Part shown: positions 8,904-19,013 of the stretch, in pieces | How the letters are laid out: every line of letters starts with the position of its first letter | How positions within the stretch are numbered: the first letter of the stretch is position 1 | Source of the DNA: Chlorogloeopsis sp. ULAP01 | GTDB taxonomy: Bacteria; Cyanobacteriota; Cyanobacteriia; Cyanobacteriales; Nostocaceae | Direction: 5' to 3' | NCBI RefSeq assembly: GCF_030381805.1 | Contig: NZ_JAUDRH010000004.1 | Span: 432,503-496,502 of the forward strand | DNA length: 64,000 nucleotides | Notes under the pieces: generated by a model | What the model saw: the letters and a program-made list of their open reading frames with translations, nothing else | Told to the model about the DNA's origin: nothing | Database searches by the model: none | Program-made: the position numbers and the translations under genes

Positions 8904-9081
8904 TGATGCGATCACATACTTTGGCTAGGTGAGCCAGAGTTAGTGTAAACAAGCGATCGCCTTTTTTTACAACTGCGGAGGGCAAATTCTAGAGATCGGT
9001 TTAGAGATTGTTCAAGACAGTTAATATCGTACTAAGTGTAAAGCGAGTTACGAAAAGTAACTATGCTTGAAGCCTTTACCA

Positions 9082-9290
9082 ATGACAAATGACAAAGGAC
9101 AAATGACGATCCTAACCCTTACGGGTACCCTACCTTGAAGCCGCCCTAGCCTGCGGCAAGCACGGGCGTCTACGCCAGTTCACGCCAGTCGCTACCCTCC
9201 AGGAAGCCGCCCTGACGGGCGTCTACAAGTCGGCAAAGCCGACGACAGTTGCTACAGCGCGCTTAACCCGCGCATCGCAGTGGCTCACTA
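9082..9290. repeat. Short tandem repeat (TGACAAA heptamers) followed by GC-rich dispersed repeats
   Basis: At 9082-9106 TGACAAA-type heptamers (STRR family) run in tandem. Then up to about 9290 there are alternating GC-rich units with GAAGCCGCC and GCGTCTACGCCAG cores and short palindromes (CGGCAAAGCCG). The same units recur near 36355, 52090, 60415 and 63178. This fills most of the 412-base gap 8904-9315, which holds no gene. Confidence 0.75.
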
Positions 9291-9315
9291 GTTAGCTTTA
9301 TTTGTATCGACCTAC

Positions 9316-9843
9316 TTAATCTTTCTTCTTACTATTCTCTTCTTCGATGCTCTTACGCAGTTCAATAAATTGCTTTCCTGCTGATGTTATTTTTACATAG
9401 TTAGAAAGATTATTTCCCTTATAAGGGATATCGCGAATTTCTTCTATATCATCTATGTAACCTATATCTCGTAGGAAATATAGTTCCCTTTCTAATTTTG
9501 CTGATAAATCATAATTACCATAGCTACCAGAGTTAATTTTTTGGAGAGTTTTATACATTGATTCTGGCATTGATAAAATAAATAACTTATCAACTCTATT
9601 CTTAGTAGTAGACATTTTTTTGTTGAGAGAATTGATTTTGTTGTCTATTTTATCTCGGTCGAATGTCAGTGCTACTACATCATCTGCCCGTGGCAGAAAA
9701 AACATTAATAGAGCAATAAAAATCAATGCTGCTATAATTAATACCGAACCTCGTCCCGAAAATAACATCACCAGCAAAATGCCTTCAATGAAAGCAAGGC
9801 ATGAAAAAGCAGCCCACCATTTTGTGGAATATTCTTGAGTCAT
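9316..9843 (-). CDS. Hypothetical membrane protein with cytoplasmic C-terminal domain
   Basis: 175 residues. Two hydrophobic segments lie at about residues 9-28 and 31-50 (WAAFSCLAFIEGILLVML, then SVLIIAALIFIALLMFFL). They are followed by a charged linker (INSLNKKMSTTKNRVDKL) that could form a coiled coil, and a C-terminal region rich in alternating charged and hydrophobic residues (LERELYFLRDIGYIDDIEEI ending in YVKITSAGKQFIELRKS) that looks like a small winged-helix-type fold. The ATG at 9843 is preceded by AGGAG at good spacing. I do not recognise the family. It stands alone between repeats and AT-rich DNA. Confidence 0.7.
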   Translation of the reverse strand: MTQEYSTKWWAAFSCLAFIEGILLVMLFSGRGSVLIIAALIFIALLMFFLPRADDVVALTFDRDKIDNKINSLNKKMSTTKNRVDKLFILSMPESMYKTLQKINSGSYGNYDLSAKLERELYFLRDIGYIDDIEEIRDIPYKGNNLSNYVKITSAGKQFIELRKSIEEENSKKKD

Positions 9844-10269
9844 TACTTACTCTCCTAAGAAGTTTCTAGAGAAGTATTTTCTTCGGTTAAATTTAATTAT
9901 AGTTTTAATTTTTAGAGATGATTAAGTTAAATCTTATGATGTCTTGATAATAGAAAAATCAGTGATAAAAAAAGTATAAATGCTTAAAATATTTGAGAAA
10001 AGAGAAAATGTTAAAAAAATAACTAAAATATTAGGAAAAATTCAATATAATTAAACTAAAAATATAGATGTTCGACTTCTCAAAGAAGTTAGGTATTTTA
10101 CAGAATGAATTTTACTTTAACTTTGGTTGTTCTACTTAATGCATTTCATAGATGAGCAAAACCACTTGTATTAAATCTACTGAATTACCCATGATAAAAA
10201 ACTGCATCTATTAACGAGAAAATCTCCAAGTATATGTGGCTCATCTTGTGCGAAGAATAGAGAACAAAT
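9844..10269. other. 426-base AT-rich gap with no visible gene
   Basis: Very AT-rich sequence upstream of the hypothetical membrane protein gene and downstream of the DUF4870 gene (both minus strand). I see no open frame with a ribosome site, no RNA gene and no strong hairpin. Confidence 0.5.
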
Positions 10270-10737
10270 TTACTGTAAAAATCTAATGGTGAAAGGATAA
10301 CGATAATGTTGTCCTTTGTAGGCTTTTATTGCTGCAAAAATTACTAAAATTAATTGCATTAGCATTAATAATAAAATTAAGATACCTAAAAAAGTTAATA
10401 ATGTATTAAAAATTATTTCTAATTGTTGCGATTTCATGTCAGTTGTCAAAGCAATTCCACAGGTTGTAAAAACTAAAAATAAGGAAATAATAATGACAAC
10501 TAAAGTATAAATTGTCAGCGAAAGTTGAAAATTTAAAGCTTCTTTTCCTTGGAAATCAATCCAAGGGTTTTGTGCCTTTTTCCATCGCCAAATGATGAGC
10601 GGCCCTAATAAATTGAGTAAAGGTAGATATAAAGGTATTTTGAGCAATACTAATAAAGCCAATGGTATCCATAACAAAGCTGAGAGATGACAGAGCATTG
10701 CCCAAATGCGTATTTGCTTATTGTCTTGTTCTCTCAT
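10270..10737 (-). CDS. DUF4870 domain-containing membrane protein
   Basis: About 155 residues from the ATG at 10737. The frame is open to a TTG at 10764, but the ATG gives the family-typical start (MREQDNKQIRIWAMLCHLSA). Features are an N-terminal transmembrane segment, the conserved IIWRWKKAQNPWIDFQGKEA loop followed by ALNFQLS, and two further long hydrophobic segments. DUF4870 proteins are small integral membrane proteins of unknown function related to Tic20-like/YccF-type families. No partner gene is adjacent. Confidence 0.8.
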   Translation of the reverse strand: MREQDNKQIRIWAMLCHLSALLWIPLALLVLLKIPLYLPLLNLLGPLIIWRWKKAQNPWIDFQGKEALNFQLSLTIYTLVVIIISLFLVFTTCGIALTTDMKSQQLEIIFNTLLTFLGILILLLMLMQLILVIFAAIKAYKGQHYRYPFTIRFLQ

Positions 10738-10805
10738 TGATTTTTTGGTGGATATATATAACAATTTTCCACCATAATAGTAGTATGTAACAATCTAGAC
10801 AAAAC

Positions 10806-11532
10806 TTAAATTCTGAGAATTTCTTGATCGTAGTTTTCAGGAAGCGGTTCTATTTCTCAAACCATACCTTCACCAGGTTATAAGATAACTTCTACAAACA
10901 GTTGTTCTATAGTTGTTGTGGCGATATCTCCGTTGTTAGAAAAAGGTTGTAAATTTTCAGTGAGTAGTTTTAGTTTAAAACCTCCAGGAATAGCTGCTCC
11001 TGGTGCTGTGTTGTACAATTCAAAACGCCAAATAGTTGTATCTGATTTGCTTGTTGATATAATGCGCAATCCACACGATCGCTTGCATCGTAGTTGCCGT
11101 GACTTTTGAGTTGTTCGTGTTTGCAATAACCCCAAATATCTAATATACCGATCATCTGGTTCGACTTAAACTGCCAGATATTAATCGTCTGCCCAGCTAG
11201 AGATATCAATCTATTATTGTGGAACTCGCAATTCACTATTATCTATTGCTTCGCTAGGAACCAAAATTAAACGTATGGCGTCTATTCAGATTGCGCATCC
11301 ATTTACCAGCTCCCAAAAGCTAGGTAAAGCAGTGGTACTTGTCCAAAGCTTTGCTTGAGTAGTAAAATTTTGTTGTAACTACGGCAAGATCACACTCAGG
11401 CAAAGTTTATTCAAGTAGGCTTCATAGCAGGATGTGGGACGGGAAAAAGATGAAATTGCAAGCCACGCTTAATATTCAACTTCGACAGGTATCTCTAAAA
11501 TTAGCTCCTGTGGAGAAGCAAAAGTAAATAAG
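10806..11532 (-). pseudogene. Decayed DUF1822 family gene
   Basis: Reading the minus strand in order gives family fragments separated by stops and frame changes: LFTFASPQELILEIPVEVEY, YLNKLCLSVILP, LWTSTTALPSFWELVNG, IDAIRLILVPSEAIDNSELR, ILDIWGYCKHEQLKSHGNYD then ASDRVD, GFKLKLLTENLQPFSNNGDI then ATTTIEQLFVEVIL, a stop, PGEGMV, another stop, EIEPLPENYDQEILRI and the terminal TAA at 10806. That is the whole N-to-C order of the cyanobacterial DUF1822 family, with at least four in-frame stops and at least one frameshift. DUF1822 genes often neighbour TPR-CHAT genes, as here. The 5' boundary is approximate. Confidence 0.85.
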
Positions 11533-12288
11533 GTAGAGGGGAGTAAGAGCTTGGGAGATTGAAGAGTGGAAAAGGGGGAGAGTAGGAGAAGTATTTAGAA
11601 TTTTACTCCTTTTTCCTGTCCCCTAACGCGATCGCTACGCAGGTGCAACAAGGGCAACAATCTGGAGGAGTTTTATTAGCACCGTTGCAACCTCTCCGAA
11701 TAAAGTACGATCACATATATAGCGGATTGCAAGTTAATGAAGCACATCCCTCTCTAATACTAATTCTCCAAAAGGTGATTATAGATAATGACGACACGTA
11801 GGGTATGTTGTCGCGAAACGTAAGGCAACGTTTTCAAAGGTTGGGTGCGTTAAACTAAAGTCATAACACAACGAAGGCAGTTTTGCGGTCAGAAAATCTA
11901 CACCGCAAACTACCTCCCATACAAATACTTAATTTTTTCAGTCATCAACCGGATTCCTATATTTTGTTGAGAAGCTAACTTATGGAAAAGCAGACTTGTT
12001 ATTATTTCAATGTATAGAGGTATTAAATTGTACTTTTGTGTACCTTGAATTTTTGAGGTTAGATTAACAGAGCTCAAGTTAAAAAAACAAACTTCCATTC
12101 TGTATTTACTATATTTTAAGTATAGTTACTCAATATAAATATAATAAATAATACAAAGCTTCTAATATTAGCAAGTAATCAATAAAATATATCCAAAACT
12201 TAACATATTTTATAAACTTTTTTTCCGAAATATATTACCGAGCCATTGTAGTATTAGCATTAAAATACCGCATTGGTTAGATACACTT
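11533..12288. other. 756-base gap; no gene supported
   Basis: The segment contains a purine-rich stretch (about 11530-11600), one HIP1-like site, and an AT-rich end (12100-12288) that should hold the promoter of the fasciclin gene. A 62-codon minus-strand frame at 11910-12098 has no family resemblance and no good ribosome site. Confidence 0.5.
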
Positions 12289-12876
12289 ATGTTTGATAAG
12301 GATTTTCGTGCCTTGACAGGCAAAAAAACATCGGTCAAATTAGCGTGTCTTATAGGAATTGTTGGTGTCACAACATTAATAAGTTCTCCGGTTTTAGCGA
12401 GAAGATTCTTTCCACGCTTTGCTTTGTTTCAACCGTCAGCTTATAAGAACTATCCCTATCGTACCTCTAACAGTACCATTGCAGATACTCTTACCAAAGA
12501 TAAAAAATTTGCAAATCTGGTTGATGAATTGAAAGAGGCTGGGCTTTTTGACTCGCTAAAAAAACCGGGTTATTTCACGATTTTTGCTCCAACAGATAGT
12601 GCCTTTGATTCTTTACCCGATAACGTCTTCAAGCGATACAGCCAGCCAGACAACCGAATTAAAATTTTAAAATATCATTTGGTCTCTGGTGAAATCACTC
12701 CCAAGCAAGTGAATAGTGGGACAATCAAAACTGTGGAAGGCGCAGAGGTTAAAATCAGCGATCGGGCTGATGGCACAGTTCAGTTAAATAATGCGATCGC
12801 CAAACATCCCTCTACTACTACCACGAATGGTGTGATTATTGAAATTGACCAAGTACTCATCCCGGATGATTTTTAG
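12289..12876 (+). CDS. Secreted fasciclin (FAS1) domain protein
   Basis: 195 residues. The N-terminus carries a basic stretch and a hydrophobic core (LACLIGIVGVTTLISSPVLA), a signal peptide probably cleaved after VLA. The mature part is one FAS1 domain: TIADTLTKDKKFANLVDELK, YFTIFAPTDSAFDSLP (the H1-like box), KYHLVSGEITP and GVIIEIDQVLIPDD (the final strand). FAS1 proteins are extracellular or cell-surface adhesion proteins. It is convergent with the CHAT gene, with a strong inverted repeat between them. Confidence 0.9.
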   Translation: MFDKDFRALTGKKTSVKLACLIGIVGVTTLISSPVLARRFFPRFALFQPSAYKNYPYRTSNSTIADTLTKDKKFANLVDELKEAGLFDSLKKPGYFTIFAPTDSAFDSLPDNVFKRYSQPDNRIKILKYHLVSGEITPKQVNSGTIKTVEGAEVKISDRADGTVQLNNAIAKHPSTTTTNGVIIEIDQVLIPDDF

Positions 12877-12923
12877 CGTTTAGTTAATAGCATTTCTCAC
12901 TCATGTATTTACAATGTAGTCTT

Positions 12924-12966
12924 TTTCTCGTTACCAGTATCCTCATTTCACGGTGGTAACGAGAAA
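12924..12966. terminator. Inverted repeat between convergent genes (likely bidirectional terminator)
   Basis: Perfect 12-base arms TTTCTCGTTACC and GGTAACGAGAAA enclose a 19-base loop, 48 bases after the fasciclin stop and about 95 bases after the CHAT stop. The CTCGTTACC arm recurs in the palindrome at 48906-48930. Confidence 0.6.
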
Positions 12967-13061
12967 TATTTCCTATTAAGTTCCTAGACAGAATTAATTA
13001 CACAACATTATTTTCCCCAACCTTGTTTGTTCCCTATCCCTTGTCTCCTGTTCCCTGCTCC

Positions 13062-15857
13062 TTATTGCCAGTTGCCGACAACAACAAAAGGAGCCCAGAA
13101 ATGGGGATTACTGTACTGTTTATCTTTAAGAAGAGTTAGTTGTGCTTGCTGGAGGGCTTGTGCTTTGTTGAGCTTTGTCTTTTTGGCTTGTTCTAACTGG
13201 CTATACAATTCGCCCATGAATTTAGCAGTACTTTCATCTTGCACTGACCATAATGTTGCAAGTGTACTACGAGCACCAGAGCGCACCGCAACCCCCGCTA
13301 GTCCTAAAGCAGCTCTTTGATCGCCAATAGCTGTCTCGCAAGCACTGAGAACTAGTAATTCTATTTGTCTGCGCGGTTTGAGTGTATTGTCTTGTAGTAA
13401 GCTACCCAACTGTTTGACATTAATGCGTCTATCCCAAAATAGAATAAAGGTATCTTCAGCATTGGAGCTAAATTGAGCATGAGTAGCTAAGTGAACAATT
13501 GGAAAAGCAGAGTCATCAATCTCAGTTTGAATCTCTTTGCTAGTAAATTGATTGTCGAGAAGAGACTTAGTTGAAATTCCCAGCTTCTTAATTCGTTCTA
13601 GTTCTAAAGGTACGTTAGGCAACGGTTCAAAACCTTCGTGTGCTGGTAAATCATTGCGAACTTGGCTTAATCCTGCGGTTAAAGCTTGAATCTTAATGTC
13701 TGCTAGGGGTTTGGGGTTGAATAGTTGCAAACCGGGAGTCAAAGCGATCGCATACTTTTCTAATAAATAATTTTTGCCATCGTGCAGCACAGCCATAGGA
13801 ATGTTTCGTAGTTCTCCATCTAGCACAAACACTAGAGTTTTGGCTTTACTGCTTGCCAAGTCTTTTTCTAAAGGTCGAATTAGCCAATTATAAACTGTTT
13901 GGTAGTAAGGCAAAGATTCTTCAATATCACTTTGAGGAACCCTCAGAAAACGCTGCATCTGTTCTACAGTCTTATCCAGTTCCGGTTTAGTAATCTTAGT
14001 TGTATAAAGCTGTGGAGATTTATTTGGAAGACTGAGAATTACCTCCAACCTATCTGGCAAAATAATCGGATAAATAACTGCGGCGCTAGCATCTACTTCA
14101 TCAATATTTCTGGGATTTGCCTCTACACAAGCTTCGCGAAAGAAATTGTTGATTTCAGCCAATTGCAGAGATTCAATCACATCACGAGCTTGAGTAATCC
14201 GTTTTTGACTTTCTTCATTTTTTCCCGCTTTCTTTAGGGAATCAGCATACTCCAACTCTAACTCGACTAATTGTCGATAAATCGGTTCGACAGTATCTCG
14301 AAAAGAAAACTGTACTTCTGGATTCACCGCTACTAAATCGCTGCGCAATGACTGCAAGGCGTTATAAGCTTTGGTATAGGCAGCGATCGCATCTGGAATT
14401 TCTTGTTGGGCTTTACGTATCCTACCCAGTTGCCAAAAATACTGATAGCTTATCTGTGGCGCTTCTAGGCTAGAAACTTTACTCAAAGCTTGATTCGTGA
14501 ATGTTGCCGCTTGTGATAAATCCTCCTTATTCCCGCTCCTCTCATACAATGCACCACGATTTCCTAAAGCATAAGCTTCGGCTTGATTGTCTCCCAAACT
14601 TTTAGCTTGTGCAGCAGAGCGAGTTAAAATTTGGTCAATATCGTTAAAACTAGGAAGTTGAGAATTAGCCTTTAATTGGAATTTTTCTGTTTGCGCTAAT
14701 CTTACTAAACTCTGAGCTAAGTTGATTTGCTGATAAATTCCCGTGCGACTTGGTGGTAAGTTACTGAGTTGAGAATTCAAAGATGTCCATAAAGCTTCTG
14801 CTTCAGAAAATCTTTTCAGTTTAAGCAAGAGACTGAGTTGATTTAGTTGTGCTTGCTGTCGCGTAATTGCAGATTTACTAAGCTTAAGTACTTGACTATA
14901 AGCATCTAACGCTTTCTGGTCATAATTTTCTCGTCTACGACGTACCCTTTCACTTTCAGCTAAAGCTTTTGCCGTGTTACCTATACTCAGATAAGTAGCA
15001 GCTTGTTCTTCCGGGGAATTCAATTTTTGCACTAAGTTTAAACTGCGTTCCAAAACAATTTCTGATTGTTCTGGTTGACCAATAACTCTTAGCAGTTCGC
15101 CTAAACTTCTCAATCCCAATATGACATTTAAAGAAGGTGAATTGCTAGTACTTTGTTCAAACTTTGTTCTTAACTCTTGAGAACTTAATTGACTGAATTC
15201 TTGACAATTTTTAACCCCTACTTCTTGATTTAAAACTTCCAATAAATTATTGCAAGCACGGGGATAAAGACCCAAATCTTGCATAGCTTGAGCTTGATTA
15301 ATCTTACTCTGGTCTAATTTGTTTGATTCATTGATTTGACCATAGATTTTTGTCGCTTCTTGCCAATTACTGAGAGCATCTGCTGCCCGTCCCATTTCTC
15401 TGTACAAATTGCCTTGAATATCTAATGCTTGAGCTAAGATTTTTAATTTCTCTTGGCTCTGGGGTTGAATCTTCAGCACAGATAAACTATCTTCACTGGC
15501 TTTTTTAGCTTGCTCCCATTGTCCTAATTGTTGATAAGTTAAAGAAAGATTGCTCAAAGCCATTGCTTGGTTTAAGCTATCTTTTTGAGTAGCAAAGGCA
15601 GGCACTGCTTTTTCCCATAAATCTGCCGCTTCTTGAATCTTTCCAGAGCGATATAATTGAATAGCTTTGTTAGCTAATTGTCTGGCATCTTGCTGAGTTT
15701 GTACAATCGAGATTGCTGGTGGAATTGTGGCGACTACAGGCGGAGTTACTGCTGAAAAAAGAAACAGCAAACTTGCCAAAAATAATGAACGTTTTTTATA
15801 AATTCTTTTGACCGAATTCTTTAACTTGCGAATAAAAACGGTTTGAGTAAGCCGCAT
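13062..15857 (-). CDS. TPR-repeat CHAT-domain protease, exported
   Basis: 931 residues. An N-terminal basic region and hydrophobic segment (SLFLASLLFLFSAVTPPVVA) look like a signal peptide or anchor. A long array of TPR units follows (for example AIQLYRSGKIQEAADLWEKA, SNLSLTYQQLGQWEQAKKA). The last third is a CHAT domain, a caspase-like fold, with the catalytic His in HLATHAQFSS and the catalytic Cys in LVLSACETAIGD followed by AALGLAGVAVRSGARSTLAT. Such proteins act as TPR-regulated peptidases. It is the last gene after three tpsA genes on the same strand (43 bases from the previous stop), suggesting cotranscription and a role linked to the exoproteins. The target is unknown. Confidence 0.9.
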   Translation of the reverse strand: MRLTQTVFIRKLKNSVKRIYKKRSLFLASLLFLFSAVTPPVVATIPPAISIVQTQQDARQLANKAIQLYRSGKIQEAADLWEKAVPAFATQKDSLNQAMALSNLSLTYQQLGQWEQAKKASEDSLSVLKIQPQSQEKLKILAQALDIQGNLYREMGRAADALSNWQEATKIYGQINESNKLDQSKINQAQAMQDLGLYPRACNNLLEVLNQEVGVKNCQEFSQLSSQELRTKFEQSTSNSPSLNVILGLRSLGELLRVIGQPEQSEIVLERSLNLVQKLNSPEEQAATYLSIGNTAKALAESERVRRRRENYDQKALDAYSQVLKLSKSAITRQQAQLNQLSLLLKLKRFSEAEALWTSLNSQLSNLPPSRTGIYQQINLAQSLVRLAQTEKFQLKANSQLPSFNDIDQILTRSAAQAKSLGDNQAEAYALGNRGALYERSGNKEDLSQAATFTNQALSKVSSLEAPQISYQYFWQLGRIRKAQQEIPDAIAAYTKAYNALQSLRSDLVAVNPEVQFSFRDTVEPIYRQLVELELEYADSLKKAGKNEESQKRITQARDVIESLQLAEINNFFREACVEANPRNIDEVDASAAVIYPIILPDRLEVILSLPNKSPQLYTTKITKPELDKTVEQMQRFLRVPQSDIEESLPYYQTVYNWLIRPLEKDLASSKAKTLVFVLDGELRNIPMAVLHDGKNYLLEKYAIALTPGLQLFNPKPLADIKIQALTAGLSQVRNDLPAHEGFEPLPNVPLELERIKKLGISTKSLLDNQFTSKEIQTEIDDSAFPIVHLATHAQFSSNAEDTFILFWDRRINVKQLGSLLQDNTLKPRRQIELLVLSACETAIGDQRAALGLAGVAVRSGARSTLATLWSVQDESTAKFMGELYSQLEQAKKTKLNKAQALQQAQLTLLKDKQYSNPHFWAPFVVVGNWQ

Positions 15858-15900
15858 ATTATAATCTCCATCTCCACTTAGTTTAAAAAATTCACAAATC

Positions 15901-18900
15901 TTAAAAAGGTGCGGGGCAAGCCGCAGTAGTTTTGGAAGAAGTGCGTTGGGGAAGATTAGTAGCAGTGGGGTTGTAGGCTGTGAGAACTACATCACCTTTT
16001 TGATTGAACACCCATCCTTGAGCGGGAACAATCTTTTTGGCACTCAGCTGAGTAGATGAGTGATTAATTTTTATACTTTGAGAATTACCTCTACTGCCGA
16101 CAGGCTCTACCCAATCAACACGAACATTGTCATTACTGAGCATTTCATTCGGATTAGGTGGTAAACCACCACGTCCAGTGATGATAAATTCGCTACTACC
16201 ACCTCTTTGACAGGGATTTTGGGCGATCTGATCTTGGGGATCTACGACAGTCTCTGGTAATTCCACTAAACCGCGACTAGGATCAACTTCTGGAGTGTTG
16301 AGAGTCACAGTACCACTCAAGCTCGGATTTTGTTGTGAAACAGCAGTGATATCGTTGGTTGGTATCTGTCTTGGATCTAAATCGTTGGGACGCAACCTTT
16401 CTAAGTCTTGGCGACTGCGAGGTACAAATCCAAAAATGCCAGCAGAGTTGATCGTCACTTTACCTCCTTGCCCGGTGAAAGCATTGGCGGTGATATCACT
16501 GTTTTCGTTGGGTGGGGCAATTAAAAAGCCATTTGGAGAATTGATAAAGATATTGCCACCGTTACCACCGCCAGTTTCTGCTGTACCTGCGGAGGTAGAA
16601 ATCTCACTATTGCGGCGCATAAATAAGTAGTCGCGGATGTTGAGAGTGATATTACCACCGTCACCTCCCCTGGCAGTAGCTGTGATGCCCCCTCGATTGT
16701 CTAGTTTGATGGTGCGAGCTTTGATTTCTAAGTTTCCTGCGGGTTTGTTATTTTCGCTGCTGACGGTTATTTGTCCTTGATCCCTAACAATTAATTTGTC
16801 AGTATCAAGTATCAATGTACCACCGTTACCTGTACTATCTGCTGTCGCTCTTGCACTGATTGAACTCGTGAATCTACGGTTGGTTGTTTTACCAAAAACT
16901 TCACCGGATACTTCTATATAATCCTTAGCAGTGATTCGCAATGTACCTGCATTGCCATCACCCTCAGTAAATACTGTTATTGTTCCTCCATCTCTAACGC
17001 GTAATCTATCAGTTTCTATGGTTACTGTGCCGCCAAAATCGCCTTTGGGTGGAGCCGTAGTTTCATCCTCATCTACTTGAAAACCGGCAAATATACCCCC
17101 CTGAAAGAAGTCAGCCTTGCCTGGTGTGTCATAGATGTCGATATCAGAAGCACGAATCAGTATATTGCCTGCATTACCTTTACCGAAAACAGCAACTTGG
17201 ATTTTGCCACCATCACCAACACTTAAACGTGGAGTTTCAACTGTTATGTTTCCCCCGTTACCTTCTCCTTGTCTATTCACTTGAGAAAACAAGCCAGCAG
17301 GGTTTCTAATTGGTGGCTTTTCAGGATCTGGATTGCTTCTAAAGACTTTGCCGATGATTTCTACTGACTCGGTAGCGCGAACTGTGAGATTGCCTGCATT
17401 TCCTTTACCAAAGACTGAAGTTCCTACTTGGGCGTTTCTAATCACCAAGTTTTTCGTCTCGATAGTTAAGTCTCCGCCATTCCCTGTGGCTCCTGTTTCT
17501 ACGCTAGCCCTTAAAGAAGGATCTACATCGGGCTCTCCTGTGCCAAGCACTTCTACCAAGTCACTAGCTCTTATGAGTAGGTTGCCAGCATTTCCATTGC
17601 CAAGTGTACTAGTTGCTAGTATAGATGCATCTCGTATACTCAAACGTTTAGTATTGATCGTCAAATCTCCCCCTTGACCGATAGCCCCTCTTAGGACAAG
17701 AGAACCCAAAATACTGCCACCTATGACTTCTACTGAGTCAAAAGCATTAACAGTCACATTTCCTGCATTTCCTTGACCTAAAGTATAAGTTGCAATCTCT
17801 GCGCTATCAGTAAGGGTTAATCGTCCAGTATCAATGTTTATGTTTCCTGAATTACCTACAGCCCCAAAATTCACAAAGTTGTAAATAAAGCTATTTGCTA
17901 CTGTTGTCTCACTAGCATTTAATGTGATGTTTCCCCCCTGACTACTAGTGGAACCTGAATTTTGCCTTATCCCTGCGTATAAACCACTACCTACCAAAAT
18001 ATTTAACTTTCGAGCATTGATTGCAATATCGCCTCCATCACTAGCAACTACAGAAGCGATCGCCTCATTGTTAAACAATACATCCCCTCGCGCTACACCA
18101 TCGGGAAAACTCAGGCTGCCATCAGGATTTATTCCCACTGTTCCTGCTGTTGACAATCCCCCTATCTCAATTCTTCCTCCTGGTGCGAAAAGAATAGCGC
18201 CATCTAAGCTAACGTTACCGCCTACCAGTGCTAAAGACTTTCCCGGTTGCACTTGAAGAAAACTACTAAAAACACTATCACCCACTACAGAACGATTAGT
18301 GGTGATGTCTCCCGGATTATCCCGAAATCGCAATCCTACGGGAATATTTACACTCAACAGTGGCGCTTGCGGGTTGGTGGTGCTAAATTCAAATCCATTG
18401 TCAAATACTACACTGCTGGCTGTACTGCCAAAAAATGAACCGCCCAAATCTAAGCGGGAATTAGGGCCAAATACAATTCCATTCGGATTAATGAAGAAAA
18501 GATTCGCGTTACCCAAAACACCAAGTGTCCCTCGAATGTTGGAGGGATTGCCACCTGTGACGCGAGTGAGAATATTTTCAATTCCAGCCGGATTGGAAAA
18601 ATAAACTCCCCTATTTTCACCAACATTGAATTCCGCAAAACTGTGAAAAAGGTTTGAGCCGCGAGTAGTCCCATCATCGATGCGATCGCTTACTATACCC
18701 CTGATCTCAATATCACGAGTAACGCTGGTTCTTCCTGTGGTATCGAGACTGTTATCTTCGACAATTTGGGCTGTGGCAGAACATATTGGTGCAAGACTGC
18801 TGATGATAGCTAGAGGTAAGGTGAAGAAAAAGAGCGATCGCCAAGCATATCCTATTTGCCAACGGTATTTAACTGAAATTGGTTGACGATATGCAGGCGA

Positions 18901-18969
18901 TCGTTTGTTAATAACTTCTTTGTTATCATCTAAGTAATTCCCGAATAAAACCGCATAATTAAATAACAT
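15901..18969 (-). CDS. TpsA-type filamentous exoprotein (copy 1), haemagglutination activity domain
   Basis: About 1022 residues from the ATG at 18969, which is preceded by GAGGAG seven bases upstream. The frame is open further to 19032 but that would overlap the preceding gene. A long signal peptide ends near APICSATAQ. The TPS secretion domain follows, with the NLFFINPNGIVFGPNSRLDL motif, then a series of right-handed beta-helix repeats with the rhythm GNGGNLTI..., and a C-terminal segment with GLVELPETVVDPQDQIAQNP and paired cysteines. TpsA proteins cross the outer membrane through a TpsB pore and serve in adhesion or surface contact. The 3' 700 bases are nearly identical to those of copy 2. 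Confidence 0.9.
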   Translation of the reverse strand: MLFNYAVLFGNYLDDNKEVINKRSPAYRQPISVKYRWQIGYAWRSLFFFTLPLAIISSLAPICSATAQIVEDNSLDTTGRTSVTRDIEIRGIVSDRIDDGTTRGSNLFHSFAEFNVGENRGVYFSNPAGIENILTRVTGGNPSNIRGTLGVLGNANLFFINPNGIVFGPNSRLDLGGSFFGSTASSVVFDNGFEFSTTNPQAPLLSVNIPVGLRFRDNPGDITTNRSVVGDSVFSSFLQVQPGKSLALVGGNVSLDGAILFAPGGRIEIGGLSTAGTVGINPDGSLSFPDGVARGDVLFNNEAIASVVASDGGDIAINARKLNILVGSGLYAGIRQNSGSTSSQGGNITLNASETTVANSFIYNFVNFGAVGNSGNINIDTGRLTLTDSAEIATYTLGQGNAGNVTVNAFDSVEVIGGSILGSLVLRGAIGQGGDLTINTKRLSIRDASILATSTLGNGNAGNLLIRASDLVEVLGTGEPDVDPSLRASVETGATGNGGDLTIETKNLVIRNAQVGTSVFGKGNAGNLTVRATESVEIIGKVFRSNPDPEKPPIRNPAGLFSQVNRQGEGNGGNITVETPRLSVGDGGKIQVAVFGKGNAGNILIRASDIDIYDTPGKADFFQGGIFAGFQVDEDETTAPPKGDFGGTVTIETDRLRVRDGGTITVFTEGDGNAGTLRITAKDYIEVSGEVFGKTTNRRFTSSISARATADSTGNGGTLILDTDKLIVRDQGQITVSSENNKPAGNLEIKARTIKLDNRGGITATARGGDGGNITLNIRDYLFMRRNSEISTSAGTAETGGGNGGNIFINSPNGFLIAPPNENSDITANAFTGQGGKVTINSAGIFGFVPRSRQDLERLRPNDLDPRQIPTNDITAVSQQNPSLSGTVTLNTPEVDPSRGLVELPETVVDPQDQIAQNPCQRGGSSEFIITGRGGLPPNPNEMLSNDNVRVDWVEPVGSRGNSQSIKINHSSTQLSAKKIVPAQGWVFNQKGDVVLTAYNPTATNLPQRTSSKTTAACPAPF

Positions 18970-19013
18970 AATAGACTCCTCATTCTTACTCCTAATTGAA
19001 ATATCGACAAACC

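Noticed and set aside
11910..12098. 62-codon minus-strand frame
   Set aside because: AT-rich background frame without ribosome site or recognisable domain.
13062..15857. CHAT protein as part of a type III CRISPR (Craspase) system
   Set aside because: No CRISPR genes are near, and an N-terminal signal segment plus linkage to two-partner secretion genes indicate another role.
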